This document shows positions 7,916-18,597 of a DNA stretch of 64,000 nucleotides, one piece after another. The notes beneath the pieces are model-generated. The model ran no database searches and had not been told where the DNA came from. It was given only the letters and a program-made list of their open reading frames with translations. Made by a program: the position numbers and the translations under genes. Origin of the DNA: an uncultured Stenotrophomonas sp. (GTDB lineage: Bacteria > Pseudomonadota > Gammaproteobacteria > Xanthomonadales > Xanthomonadaceae); assembly GCA_913775725.1 (NCBI GenBank), contig CAJYNG010000021.1, positions 186,001 through 250,000 of the forward strand, read 5' to 3'. Every line of letters begins with the position of its first letter. The first letter of the stretch is position 1.

Positions 7916-8410
7916 TCAGCGCAGGATGACCTTGCCGTTGACCACGCGCACGTAGGTGTTTTCGCGGATGCCGCCGAGGTCGCGCTGGTTGACTACGATG
8001 GTGCGGCCATCGTCCATGCGCACGCTGATGTCGTAGGTATCGCTGGTCACGTTCTTCTGGATCTGGTTGCCGGCCAGCGCGCCACCGACCGCGCCTGCAG
8101 CGGCGGCGATGTTCTTGTTGCCGCGGCTGCCGCCGGTGTGGTCGGAGATCTCGTGGCCGGCCACGGCGCCGACGATGCCGCCGAGGATGGCGCCGGTAGC
8201 GCTGGGGGCGGTACGGCCGGACTGCACGGTGTTGATGCGGGTGACGATGCCGCAGTCGGCGCAGCGGCCCTGGTTGTAGCCACCATTGTTGCCGTAGCCG
8301 CCATTGTTGTAGCCGTTGTTGTAACCACCACCGCCGTAGCCGGGCGAGGTGGCACAGCCTGCCAGGGCGAGCGTAGCGATGGCGCTGGCGGCAATGAGCT
8401 GGATCTTCAT
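7916..8410 (-). CDS. Glycine-zipper 2TM lipoprotein
   Basis: The 164-residue precursor has a lipobox LALAGC (lipid Cys near residue 18), a Gly/Tyr/Asn-rich linker (residues 22-50), and a glycine-zipper hairpin (about 70-125) with GAILGGIVGAVAGHEI and AAGAVGGALAGNQI. A basic C-terminal domain follows, with YDISVRMDDGRTI. SlyB/PcP-like proteins of this type sit in the cell envelope. The ATG at 8410 is preceded by AGGAG. A second glycine-zipper protein lies at 11119-11964 and shares the C-terminal idea of a repeated strand motif. Confidence 0.88.
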   Translation of the reverse strand: MKIQLIAASAIATLALAGCATSPGYGGGGYNNGYNNGGYGNNGGYNQGRCADCGIVTRINTVQSGRTAPSATGAILGGIVGAVAGHEISDHTGGSRGNKNIAAAAGAVGGALAGNQIQKNVTSDTYDISVRMDDGRTIVVNQRDLGGIRENTYVRVVNGKVILR

Positions 8411-8546
8411 GGGGCGTCTCCTGGCCGTGAAGGCGGGTGTCTGGGGTGGTACTGCGTCATGCAGCAGGGTGGACGAATCCTCTCCTTTCGAACGTGAACG
8501 ACGCGCCAACCGTGCGTGCATTGCCCGGCTGCAGGATGAATGCGGC

Positions 8547-8981
8547 TCAGCGGAAGTCCTGGTGGCATGCGCGGCAGTCGGCCTGCACCGTTTCCACCAC
8601 CCGGGCCAAGGCCGTGCAGTCGCTGGGCGGAGCCGCCAGGGCGGCGTTGAGGTTCCCGCGCAGCTGGCTGGCGTGCTGCTGGAACTGCGCGTTGTCCTTC
8701 AGCCCGGGAAAGGCCAGATCCAGGTCATTGGACAGCAGGCGTATGGCCTGCAGGCGCGGCACGCTGTCGGCCAGGCTGCAGCGGTTCTGCTGTTGGGCCT
8801 GCTGCAGCAGCTGCGATTGCCGTTGCATCACCTGCATCAGGCTGTCCGGGAACGGGTCGCGGCGTGCCTGCAGGGCGCGGCCCACCATGACCGTGGCGAT
8901 CAGGCCGATCAGCAGGCCCAGGCACAGCACGAACAGGTAGCGGTAGGCGGTGGACGGGCGGTGGGGCGGGCTGGCGTTCAT
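8547..8981 (-). CDS. Membrane-anchored cytochrome c'-like protein
   Basis: The 144-residue product has one N-terminal membrane segment (about residues 15-38) and a helical periplasmic part. A single heme-binding motif CRACH lies six residues before the C-terminus, the position used by class II (c'-type) cytochromes. A disulfide-like Cys pair, NRCSLAD and PSDCTAL, lies earlier. Function is unknown; electron transfer or small-gas binding are family possibilities. The ATG at 8981 follows GGAGAG. The gene is divergent from tcdA. Confidence 0.72.
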   Translation of the reverse strand: MNASPPHRPSTAYRYLFVLCLGLLIGLIATVMVGRALQARRDPFPDSLMQVMQRQSQLLQQAQQQNRCSLADSVPRLQAIRLLSNDLDLAFPGLKDNAQFQQHASQLRGNLNAALAAPPSDCTALARVVETVQADCRACHQDFR

Positions 8982-9061
8982 GGCGGGCTCTCCGGGCGTG
9001 CAACGGTGGGTTCGATGCCGGTGCGCTGTAGGCGCCGGCGCCTGCACGTTAAAATAGCCGG

Positions 9062-9889
9062 ATGAACGAACAGGTCAAACAACGCTTCGCCGGCATCGAA
9101 CGGCTGTATGGCGTGGGTGCGCTCGAGCGCCTGCAGGGCAGCCGCGTGGCGGTGGTGGGCATGGGCGGCGTCGGCTCGTGGGTGGTGGAGGCGCTGGCGC
9201 GCTCGGCGGTTGGCCACCTGACCCTGATCGATGCCGATGACATCTGCGTGTCCAACACCAACCGGCAGCTGCCGGCGATGGAAGGCAACTACGGCCGCAA
9301 CAAGGCCGAGGCGATGGCCGAGCGCTGCCGTGCGATCAACCCGGACATCGAGGTCGATGCCGTGCAGGCGTTCCTGACCGTCTCCAACATGGCCGAGCTG
9401 CTGGACCGGGGCTTTGATCTTGTGATCGACGCCTGTGACAGCTTCCGGGTCAAGGTCGAGACGATTGCCTGGTGCCGCCGCCGCAAGCTGCCACTGCTGA
9501 CCGTCGGCGCCGCCGGTGGCCGTACCGATCCCACCCTGGTGCGCATCCGCGATGTCTCGCGCACCGAGCACGACGCCATGCTGGCGCTGATCCGCAAGAA
9601 GCTGCGCAGCGAGTTCAACTTCCCGAAGAATGCCAAGCGCTACTTCGGCGTGCCGGCGGTGTATTCGCTGGAGAACGTGAAGTATCCCCAGGCCGATGGC
9701 AGTGTCTGCGGCATCCGCCCGAACCTCGGCGCCGATGCGGCACTGAAGCTGGACTGTGGTGCAGGCCTGGGCGCGGCGACCCACATTACTGGCGCGTTCG
9801 CCTTCGCAGCGGTGGGTAAGGCATTGGAAATGCTGCTGGAGCCGAAGAAGGTGAAGGCCGAAGTGGTCGAAGATCACGCCGACGCGTGA
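9062..9889 (+). CDS. tcdA: tRNA threonylcarbamoyladenosine dehydratase
   Basis: TcdA uses ATP to cyclise t6A at tRNA position 37 to ct6A. The 275-residue protein starts directly with the E1-like Rossmann fold: VAVVGMGGVGSWVVEALARS (nucleotide loop, about residue 28) and DADDICVSNTNRQ. The substrate region has PAVYSLE and the Cys-containing SVCGIRPNLG. Length and motifs match the E. coli CsdL/TcdA family. A near-perfect AAAATAG box precedes the ATG at 9062. The CsdA/CsdE partners are not in the window. Confidence 0.94.
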   Translation: MNEQVKQRFAGIERLYGVGALERLQGSRVAVVGMGGVGSWVVEALARSAVGHLTLIDADDICVSNTNRQLPAMEGNYGRNKAEAMAERCRAINPDIEVDAVQAFLTVSNMAELLDRGFDLVIDACDSFRVKVETIAWCRRRKLPLLTVGAAGGRTDPTLVRIRDVSRTEHDAMLALIRKKLRSEFNFPKNAKRYFGVPAVYSLENVKYPQADGSVCGIRPNLGADAALKLDCGAGLGAATHITGAFAFAAVGKALEMLLEPKKVKAEVVEDHADA

Positions 9890-9941
9890 TGGTAATGCCG
9901 GGCGCCGGCCGTCAACTCCGGAATGATTGAATCAGCGCAGA

Positions 9942-9966
9942 TGCCGGCCAGCGGCCGGCACCTACC
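9942..9966 (-). repeat. SMAG-type palindrome (GCCGGCC class)
   Basis: Reads GGTAGGTGCCGGCCGCTGGC on the minus strand. It lies between convergent tcdA and tatD and nearly touches the tatD stop codon. Confidence 0.75.
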
Positions 9967-9967
9967 G

Positions 9968-10741
9968 CTACATTGCCGGCAGCGCGAACAGCCGCCGCGC
10001 ATTCTCCGTCGTGGCCTGGGCCACTGCGTCCAGCTCCATCCCGCGCAGCGCGGCCACGTGGCGGGCGATGACCGCCAGCCGTGCCGGTTCGTTGCGCTGG
10101 CCGCGGATGCCGACGTCAGGCTGGTCGGGTGCGTCGGTCTCCAGCAGCAGCTGTTCCAGCGGCATGTCGCGCACCAGTCGCTGTAGGCGCTGCGCGCGTT
10201 CGTAGGTCAACGGACCGCCGAGCCCGAGCAGGAAGCCCTGCCGGTGCAGCTGTGCCGCCTGTTCCGGACTGCCCGAAAAGCTGTGCACCACGCCGCGCAG
10301 GCCGCCGATGCGGCGGATCGCGGCGATCACCGCATCCACCGCACGCCGTGCATGCACGATCACCGGCAGCTCGAACTCACGGGCCAGTTTCAGCTGGCCG
10401 ATGAAGTACGCCTGCTGCGTCTCGGCATCCAGGCCTTCGACAAAGAAGTCCAGGCCGCATTCGCCGATCGCGCAGGGGCGTTCGCGCTCGATCCATTCGC
10501 GCAGCAGCGGCAGGTGGCCGGGCCGGTGCTCGGCCAGGAACATCGGGTGCAGGCCGTAGGCCGGGTACAGCCCCGGCGCCTGCTGGCAGACCTCGCGCAG
10601 CGTCGGCCAGCTGGCCGCGGTCACCGCCGGCACCACCTGCAGGCGCACGCCAGCGGCCTGCGCGCGTGCGATCACGGCGGCGCGGTCACTGTCGAACTCG
10701 CCGGCATCGAGATGGCAGTGGCTGTCGACCAGCAGGCTCAA
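9968..10741 (-). CDS. TatD-family metal-dependent hydrolase
   Basis: The 257-residue TIM-barrel protein has the family's metal ligands: DSHCHLD at residues 6-12, GECGLD near 92, HARRA near 128, HSFSGS near 152 and the Asp in LLETDAPD near 203. TatD enzymes are Mg-dependent deoxyribonucleases or phosphoesterases. Its start is a TTG at 10741 that overlaps the previous gene's TGA (TTGA). This is accepted because DSHCHLD must sit at the N-terminus and no ATG precedes it. Closer to YjjV than to TatD itself. Confidence 0.9.
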   Translation of the reverse strand: MSLLVDSHCHLDAGEFDSDRAAVIARAQAAGVRLQVVPAVTAASWPTLREVCQQAPGLYPAYGLHPMFLAEHRPGHLPLLREWIERERPCAIGECGLDFFVEGLDAETQQAYFIGQLKLAREFELPVIVHARRAVDAVIAAIRRIGGLRGVVHSFSGSPEQAAQLHRQGFLLGLGGPLTYERAQRLQRLVRDMPLEQLLLETDAPDQPDVGIRGQRNEPARLAVIARHVAALRGMELDAVAQATTENARRLFALPAM

Positions 10742-10956
10742 CGCTGTTCCAGCGAAGGCGGCGCCGTGGCGGTGTTGCGGCTTTTCCAGTTGGCCAGCAG
10801 CAGGGTGCCGAAGCCGAGCACCAGTTCATCGACGAACGGGATCGGGTCGGGGATGAACAGGGTCAGCACGAACAGGCCTGCGGTGAGCTTGAACAGGGTG
10901 GGGTAGCGCAGCCGGCGCGCCCATTGCAGTACCGGCAGCAGCATCGGGTTGGCCAT
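10738..10956 (-). CDS. Small conserved membrane protein (DUF6116-like)
   Basis: The 72-residue protein has one hydrophobic segment (about residues 22-40, LTAGLFVLTLFIP) and an adjoining amphipathic region with PDPIPFVDEL. The ATG at 10956 is preceded by a consensus AGGAGG. The stop overlaps the TTG start of the TatD gene, so translation of the two is probably coupled. Function is unknown; the DUF number is from memory. Confidence 0.75.
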   Translation of the reverse strand: MANPMLLPVLQWARRLRYPTLFKLTAGLFVLTLFIPDPIPFVDELVLGFGTLLLANWKSRNTATAPPSLEQR

Positions 10957-11118
10957 GGCGGGGTCCTCCTGGGGAATATGCAAACGCTACCACGGGCCCA
11001 GCATTTCCCGATGCTGAATGGGTTACGGGAATGAGCAGGAAATGTGGAGATTCCGTTCAGGCAGCGCATGCTGCAATCTGGTCCGAGAACGTTGCGGATG
11101 GTCCGCAAGGAGCAGGTC

Positions 11119-11964
11119 ATGAAAAGCACAACTACAACTGTCCTGGTCGCAGCGGGCGCGCTGCTGGTCGGTGGTATCGCCACCGCCGCCTTCATGAAGA
11201 GCGGCGACACGTCGCCTGATTCCATCAGCGCCGGAACCCCCAATGGCGAATCGCGCCTGGTCGATGGCAACGCCACTGACGATGGCGCGCGTGGTGACAC
11301 GCTCGACCCGTCGGCACCGCGTGGGCTGGAATATGCCGATGTGCTGAAGGTCGACCCGATCACCGAGAAGCAGAAGGCGTATGCCACCGTGATCGGCACC
11401 GATGCGGTACGTGAGACCTCCACCACCCAGACCCCGCATGAGGTCTGCCAGGACGTGACGGTTCAGGAGCGCCTGCCGGAGCGTGACGGCAACGTGGGCG
11501 GCACCGTGGTCGGTGCTGTGGTCGGTGGCCTGCTGGGCAACCAGGTGGGTGGTGGTAACGGCAAGAAGGCCGCGACCGCAGCCGGCGCCGTGGCCGGTGG
11601 CTTCATCGGCAACCAGATCGACAAGCGCCATGTGGGTGGCCGCGTGGTCAACCGTACCGAGCGCCAGTGCCACACCGAGACCGCGACCTCCGAGTCGAGC
11701 CGCGTCACCGGCTACAACGTGACCTATCGCAACGAGGACGGCACCACTGGCACCATGCGCATGGCCAGCAAGCCGGGCAACCGCATCGCCATGGGCACCA
11801 ATGATGTGGTGAAGGGCTACAACGTGACCTACCGCTACGATGGCGCCGAGAAGACCGTGCGCATGGACAACAAGCCGGCCAGCGATCGCCTGCCGGTGGT
11901 CGATGGCCAGCTGGTCACGCAGACCGCTGCCGCCGGAGCCACTGCGGCCACCACGCGCCAGTAA
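11119..11964 (+). CDS. Glycine-zipper 2TM envelope protein
   Basis: The 281-residue protein begins with a signal-anchor (about residues 5-25). After an acidic, Ser/Thr-rich linker comes CQDVTVQERLPERDG, then a glycine zipper (about 130-165) with GAVVGGLLGNQVGGG and AGAVAGGFIGNQI. The C-terminal part contains two related strand motifs, GYNVTYRNEDG and GYNVTYRYDGAE, about 40 residues apart. The ATG at 11119 follows AAGGAG. Function is unknown beyond envelope location. A terminator follows. Confidence 0.86.
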   Translation: MKSTTTTVLVAAGALLVGGIATAAFMKSGDTSPDSISAGTPNGESRLVDGNATDDGARGDTLDPSAPRGLEYADVLKVDPITEKQKAYATVIGTDAVRETSTTQTPHEVCQDVTVQERLPERDGNVGGTVVGAVVGGLLGNQVGGGNGKKAATAAGAVAGGFIGNQIDKRHVGGRVVNRTERQCHTETATSESSRVTGYNVTYRNEDGTTGTMRMASKPGNRIAMGTNDVVKGYNVTYRYDGAEKTVRMDNKPASDRLPVVDGQLVTQTAAAGATAATTRQ

Positions 11965-11988
11965 TCCAGACGCAGCGTGCAGTACCCG

Positions 11989-12017
11989 ACGGGCCGGCTC
12001 ATGCCGGCCCGTTTCGT
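11989..12017 (+). terminator. Rho-independent terminator
   Basis: A 10-bp stem ACGGGCCGGC/GCCGGCCCGT with a TCAT loop and TTTCGTT tail follows the glycine-zipper gene by 24 bases. Confidence 0.75.
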
Positions 12018-12092
12018 TGCAGCGCCGGCAAAATTCATCCGCGCGGGGCGCGAATCCACCATCATGGACGCTTCCTTCGACATGGAACCGGC

Positions 12093-12641
12093 ATGAGCAT
12101 CTTCGACCTGCGCATCGAAACCGAGCGCCTGATCCTGCGCCCGCTGCTGCGCGAGGACTACGAACCGTATCTCGCGTTCTGCGCCGATGAGGAAACGATG
12201 CGCACCCTCGGTGGCGTGCAGCCGCCGTCGGTTGCCTGGCGTGGCTTCTGCAGCCTGGCCGGTGCCTGGCAGCTGTTCGGCTTCTCGATGTTCAGCGTGA
12301 TCGAGAAATCCAGCGGCGACTGGATCGGGCGCATGGGTCCCTGGCAACCGCAGGACTGGCCCGGTACCGAGGTCGGCTGGGGCATCCGCCATGCCAGCTG
12401 GGGCAGGGGCTATGCGCCGGAAGCCGCGGTCGCCGCGATCGACTGGGCGTTCGACGCGCTCGGGTGGGATGAGGTGATCCACACCATCGCCGAGAACAAC
12501 GACAACTCGCGGGCGGTCGCGCGCAAGCTCGGCAGCACGATGCTGCGCATGGGGGAGTTGCCAGCGCCGTACAACGACAAGCCGATGCAGATCTGGGGCC
12601 AGTCGCGCGCGCAGTGGCGGCAGCGCCGTTCGCCGTTGTAG
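12093..12641 (+). CDS. GNAT-family N-acetyltransferase (RimJ/RimL type)
   Basis: The 182-residue protein opens with IETERLILRPLLREDYEPY, the usual RimJ/RimL-type start. It has the acetyl-CoA loop region around GWGIRHASWGRGYAPEAAVAAIDWAF (about residues 95-120) and a late NDNSRAVARKLG motif. The acceptor substrate is not evident. Its final codon and TAG stop (12636-12641) fall on the TGTAG head of a SMAG repeat, so the repeat supplies the stop codon. Confidence 0.9.
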   Translation: MSIFDLRIETERLILRPLLREDYEPYLAFCADEETMRTLGGVQPPSVAWRGFCSLAGAWQLFGFSMFSVIEKSSGDWIGRMGPWQPQDWPGTEVGWGIRHASWGRGYAPEAAVAAIDWAFDALGWDEVIHTIAENNDNSRAVARKLGSTMLRMGELPAPYNDKPMQIWGQSRAQWRQRRSPL

Positions 12642-12702
12642 AACCGAGCCCATGCTCGGCTGCATTTGGCGAACAGCAGCCGAGCATGGGCTCGGCTCTA
12701 CA
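12637..12702. repeat. SMAG repeat pair overlapping a stop codon
   Basis: Two inverted AGCCGAGC-class copies with outward GTAG ends. The left GTAG (12638-12641) contains the GNAT gene's TAG stop. Confidence 0.85.
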
Positions 12703-12797
12703 CCATGCCCGCCATGCTGCACCCGCGCTTGGCATTCACAGACGCGCTTGCCAGACTGCACGCAGCCGGCCGCCGGCCGGACGTGATGGAGCAGGCA

Positions 12798-13454
12798 ATG
12801 GTGGAAGAGCGCGTCCCGCTGACGGTGCATGGCATGTCGGTCTCGGGCAATTGCCACAAGGTCCGCCTGCTGCTGGAGCAGCTCGGCAGCCGTTACCGCT
12901 GGGTGGAAGTGGACAGCGCCCACGGCCAGACCCATACCCCCGAATTCCTGGCGCTCAACCCGAATGCCAAGGTGCCGCTCATCGTCCGCGACGATGGCCG
13001 CGTGCTGACCGAATCCAACGCGATCCTGTTCTGGCTGGCCGAAGGCACGCCGTACCTGCCCACCGATGGCTGGGAGCGCGCGCAGGCGTTGAGCTGGATG
13101 TTCTTCGAGCAGTACACGCACGAGCCGTGCGTGGCAGTGGCGCGCTTCATCCGCGGCTGGACCGCACCCGATTCGCCGCGCCGCGCCGAACTGCCGCGCC
13201 TGCATGAGCGCGCCGCCACCGCGCTGGCGGTGATGGAGCAGCACCTGCGCCAGGCGCAGTGGTTCACCGGCAGCGGATACGGCATTGCCGATATCGCCCT
13301 GTTTGCCTATACCGATGTGGCGGGCGAGGGCGGCATCAGCCTGGAGCCTTTCCCGGACGTTCGCGCCTGGCTGCAGCGCGTGCGTGAGCAGCCGCGCTTC
13401 CTGCCGATGCCGGCAGCGACCGCCGAAGTGCGCTCGCGATTCGAGGCCGCGTGA
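12798..13454 (+). CDS. Glutathione S-transferase family protein
   Basis: The 218-residue protein has an N-terminal thioredoxin-like domain with LTVHGMSVSGNCHKVRLLLEQ, where Ser/Cys sit at the catalytic loop. NPNAKVPLIV carries the cis-Pro and LTESNAILFWLAEG the glutathione contact. A helical C-terminal domain ends near residue 205. The ATG at 12798 is chosen because GGAGCAGG precedes it and the fold starts eight residues later. Upstream in-frame ATGs at 12705, 12714 and 12786 are possible but would add a non-homologous leader. Confidence 0.85.
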   Translation: MVEERVPLTVHGMSVSGNCHKVRLLLEQLGSRYRWVEVDSAHGQTHTPEFLALNPNAKVPLIVRDDGRVLTESNAILFWLAEGTPYLPTDGWERAQALSWMFFEQYTHEPCVAVARFIRGWTAPDSPRRAELPRLHERAATALAVMEQHLRQAQWFTGSGYGIADIALFAYTDVAGEGGISLEPFPDVRAWLQRVREQPRFLPMPAATAEVRSRFEAA

Positions 13455-13478
13455 CTCTCACCAGGCTGACCCCCACAG

Positions 13479-13504
13479 GGTAGCGCCGGGCCATGTCCGG
13501 CGGA
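13479..13504 (+). repeat. Single SMAG-type palindrome
   Basis: GGTAGCGCCGGGCCATGTCC and its 3' complement, a solitary copy between the GST and E1 genes. Confidence 0.65.
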
Positions 13505-13531
13505 ATGCAACAACGACACGGAGGGTGTTCG

Positions 13532-15811
<2,280 letters not shown>

Positions 15812-15814
15812 TGC

Positions 15815-17758
15815 ATGTGTGGATTGGCGGGAATGTTGTTGCCGGCGCCTGTGGCGTCGGCCGAGGTGCTGCAGGCGCAGGTCCTGGCCATGGGCGAGGC
15901 GCTGCACCACCGCGGGCCGGATGATGGCGGCAGCTGGGTCGATGCCGGGGCAGGCATCGCGCTGGCGCACCGTCGGCTGAGCATTCTCGACCTGTCGCCG
16001 CTGGGCCACCAGCCGATGGCCTCGTCCGATGGTCGCTACGTGATGGCCTACAACGGCGAGGTCTACAACTTCGCCGCCCTGCGTGCCGAACTGGAGCCGC
16101 TGGGACATGCCTTCCGTGGTCACTCCGACACCGAAGTGCTGCTGGCAGCGATCCTGCAGTGGGGCATCGAGGACACCCTGCAGCGCTGCAACGGCATGTT
16201 CGCCATCGCCCTGTGGGACCGCCAGGAGCAGTGCCTGTGGCTGGCCCGCGATCGTGTTGGCAAAAAGCCGCTGTACTACGGCTGGGCCGGTGACACCCTG
16301 GTGTTCGGCTCCGAACTGAAGGCGCTGTGGCAGCACCGGGCCTTCGACAACGACATCGACCGCGACGCACTGACCCTGTTGCTGCGGTTGGACTACATTC
16401 CGGCCCCGCACAGCATCCACCAGCGCTGCTACAAGCTGATGCCGGGCCGCGTGCTGCGCCTGGATGCCGAAGCCGTAGCGGCGGGGGCATCGGCGCACCG
16501 CCCGGAACAGACGCAGCGCCCCTACTGGGATGCGCGTGCACGCATGCAGGCGGCGCTGGCCGCCCCGTTCCAGGGCCGCATCGAGGAAGCCGAGGAGCAG
16601 CTGGACGGGCTGCTGCGCGACGCGGTGGCGCTGCGCATGGTGGCCGACGTGCCGGTGGGCGTGTTCCTGTCCGGCGGCACCGATTCGTCGCTGGTGGCCG
16701 CGCTGATGCAGGCACAGAGCGGACAGCCAGTGCACAGCTTCAGTATCGGCTTCACCGGTTCGGGCCACGACGAGGCGCCGCTGGCCAGGGAACTGGCTGC
16801 GCATCTGGGCTGTGACCACACCGAACTCTACGTCAGCGGTGCCGATGCACTGGCGGTGGTGCCGCAGTTGCCGGCGATGTTCGACGAACCCTTCGCCGAT
16901 GCCTCGCAGGTGCCGACCGCGCTGGTCGCCCGCCTGGCGCGGCAGGGCGTGACCGTAGCGCTGTCCGGCGACGGTGGCGACGAGCTGTTCTTCGGCTATA
17001 CCCGCTATGTGCGCGCGCTGCGCAACTGGCAGATGCTGGGCCGTGTGCCGGGGCCGCTGCGGCGCTGGATGGGCGCCCGCTCCCAGCAGCAGGGCGAGGC
17101 CTCGCGTACCGGCGGCCTGGCCGCGCTGTTGGCCGAGTCTGGCGCGCGTGGCATCGGCGATGTGTACCGCAACCGCATCTCGCGTTGGCGCGACCCAGCG
17201 GCGGCAGTGCCCGGGGCGCAGGCCGCGGGCAGCTTCTATGACCTGGCCGACCCGTTGCACGGTGCCGGCACACCGGCCGATGCGATGATGCTGGCCGATT
17301 ATGTGACCTACCTGCCGGACGACCTGCTGTGCAAGGTCGACCGCACCTCGATGGCGGTCAGCCTGGAAGCCCGCGCGCCGCTGTTGGATTCACGCGTGGC
17401 CGAGTTCGCCTGGTCGCTGCCGCTGGGCTTCAAGCGCAGTGAAACCACCAGCAAGGTGCTGCTCAAGCGCGTGCTGGGCCGTTATGTGCCGCAGTCGATG
17501 GTGCACCGGCCCAAGCGTGGCTTCGGCGCGCCGGTCAGTGACTGGCTGAAGGGCGACCTGCGGCCATGGGCCGAAGACCTGCTGCAGCCGGCGCGGCTGG
17601 AGCGTGAGGGCGTGCTGTCGGCGGCCGCGGTACAGCCGCTGTGGCAGCAGTTCCTCGGCGGCCAACGCAAGTGGCATACCCATCTGTGGAACGTGCTGAT
17701 GTTCCAGGCCTGGCAGGCACATTGGCGGCAGGTGCGCGCGGGCGTGACCGGCGGTTGA
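15815..17758 (+). CDS. Asparagine synthase (glutamine-hydrolysing), AsnB type
   Basis: The 647-residue enzyme starts MCGLAG, so Cys2 is the glutaminase nucleophile exposed after Met removal. The amidotransferase domain (1-200) has HRRLSILD, YNGEVYNF and the RGHSDTEV segment. The synthetase domain (about 225-600) has the ATP loop LSGGTDSSLVAAL and LSGDGGDELFFGYTRY. It transfers ammonia to an acyl-adenylate, normally aspartate. At 647 residues it is longer than E. coli AsnB (about 554) and resembles the longer AsnB/AsnO and polysaccharide-linked forms, so a non-aspartate substrate is possible. It follows the E1 gene directly. Confidence 0.9.
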   Translation: MCGLAGMLLPAPVASAEVLQAQVLAMGEALHHRGPDDGGSWVDAGAGIALAHRRLSILDLSPLGHQPMASSDGRYVMAYNGEVYNFAALRAELEPLGHAFRGHSDTEVLLAAILQWGIEDTLQRCNGMFAIALWDRQEQCLWLARDRVGKKPLYYGWAGDTLVFGSELKALWQHRAFDNDIDRDALTLLLRLDYIPAPHSIHQRCYKLMPGRVLRLDAEAVAAGASAHRPEQTQRPYWDARARMQAALAAPFQGRIEEAEEQLDGLLRDAVALRMVADVPVGVFLSGGTDSSLVAALMQAQSGQPVHSFSIGFTGSGHDEAPLARELAAHLGCDHTELYVSGADALAVVPQLPAMFDEPFADASQVPTALVARLARQGVTVALSGDGGDELFFGYTRYVRALRNWQMLGRVPGPLRRWMGARSQQQGEASRTGGLAALLAESGARGIGDVYRNRISRWRDPAAAVPGAQAAGSFYDLADPLHGAGTPADAMMLADYVTYLPDDLLCKVDRTSMAVSLEARAPLLDSRVAEFAWSLPLGFKRSETTSKVLLKRVLGRYVPQSMVHRPKRGFGAPVSDWLKGDLRPWAEDLLQPARLEREGVLSAAAVQPLWQQFLGGQRKWHTHLWNVLMFQAWQAHWRQVRAGVTGG

Positions 17759-17824
17759 TCTTCACTGGACGGCACGGACCCGGCGTCTAGGCTGGGCCTC
17801 CCGCACCGTGAGGAGAAAATCCCG

Positions 17825-18385
17825 ATGTCCGTCCCCACCATCGCCGTGTTCGTCGGCAGCCTGCGCAAGGATTCCTGCAACCGTAAACTGGCCCATGCGC
17901 TGGAGAGGATTGCCGGCGACCGTGCGCGCTTCCAGTACGTGCAGATCGGTGATCTGCCGTTGTACGACCAGGACTTCGATGGGCACTATCCGGCGCAGGG
18001 TACCCGGCTGAAGGACCAGGTCCGTGCCGCCGACGCGGTGCTGTTCGTGACCCCCGAATACAACCGGTCGGTGCCGGGCGTGCTGAAGAACGCCATCGAT
18101 ATCGGCTCGCGCCCGTATGGCGACAGCGCGTTTGCCGGCAAGCCGGCGGCGGTGATCGGCGCCTCCATCGGCCAGATCGGCACCGCCGTGGCCCAGCAGC
18201 ACCTGCGCAACAGCCTGGCCTTCCTGGACATGCACGTGCTCGGCCAGCCCGAGGCGTTCATTCATTTCAAGGACGGCCTGATCGATGCCGATGGCTCGAT
18301 CCACAACGAAGGCACGCAGAAATTCCTGCAGGGCTATGTGGACCGCTTCCTGGCGCTGATCGCGGTTCACGTCAAGGGCGATTGA
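17825..18385 (+). CDS. NAD(P)H-dependent FMN reductase (ChrR/YieF-like)
   Basis: The 186-residue flavodoxin-like protein has the FMN phosphate loop GSLRKDSCNRKLA at residues 11-23 and the signature TPEYNRSVPGVLKNAID (about 77-93). Family members reduce quinones, chromate or azo dyes with FMN as cofactor. The ATG at 17825 is preceded by GAGGAGAAAATCCCG. It is followed by dnaB after a 212-base gap with its own likely promoter. Confidence 0.9.
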   Translation: MSVPTIAVFVGSLRKDSCNRKLAHALERIAGDRARFQYVQIGDLPLYDQDFDGHYPAQGTRLKDQVRAADAVLFVTPEYNRSVPGVLKNAIDIGSRPYGDSAFAGKPAAVIGASIGQIGTAVAQQHLRNSLAFLDMHVLGQPEAFIHFKDGLIDADGSIHNEGTQKFLQGYVDRFLALIAVHVKGD

Positions 18386-18515
18386 CGCCAGCGGTTGCCA
18401 CCCCCATCTGCGATAATGCCCGCTCGGGTGCCGCAACGGCGCCCGTCGCAGGCAGTGCGACGCCCCCACGCCAATCTGGCCAGGCACCGGCGGATATCCC
18501 CCGTTTCTCCACGGC

Positions 18516-18524
18516 TTATCCACA
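18516..18524 (+). promoter_or_regulatory. DnaA box upstream of dnaB
   Basis: An exact TTATCCACA, the high-affinity DnaA 9-mer, lies 73 bases before the dnaB start. A GATAAT hexamer at 18412-18417 is a possible -10 for the same gene. Function is inferred. Confidence 0.5.
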
Positions 18525-18597
18525 GGCTTGTCCATGGCCGCCGGGGTCGGCGCATGCCTACACTCGTCCGGCCCACTTTTGCAGGAAACACCGCAGC

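Noticed and set aside
12666-12797. Extended N-terminus for the second glutathione transferase
   Set aside because: The extension begins within a SMAG repeat and has no GST similarity. The start with a ribosome site at 12798 fits the fold.
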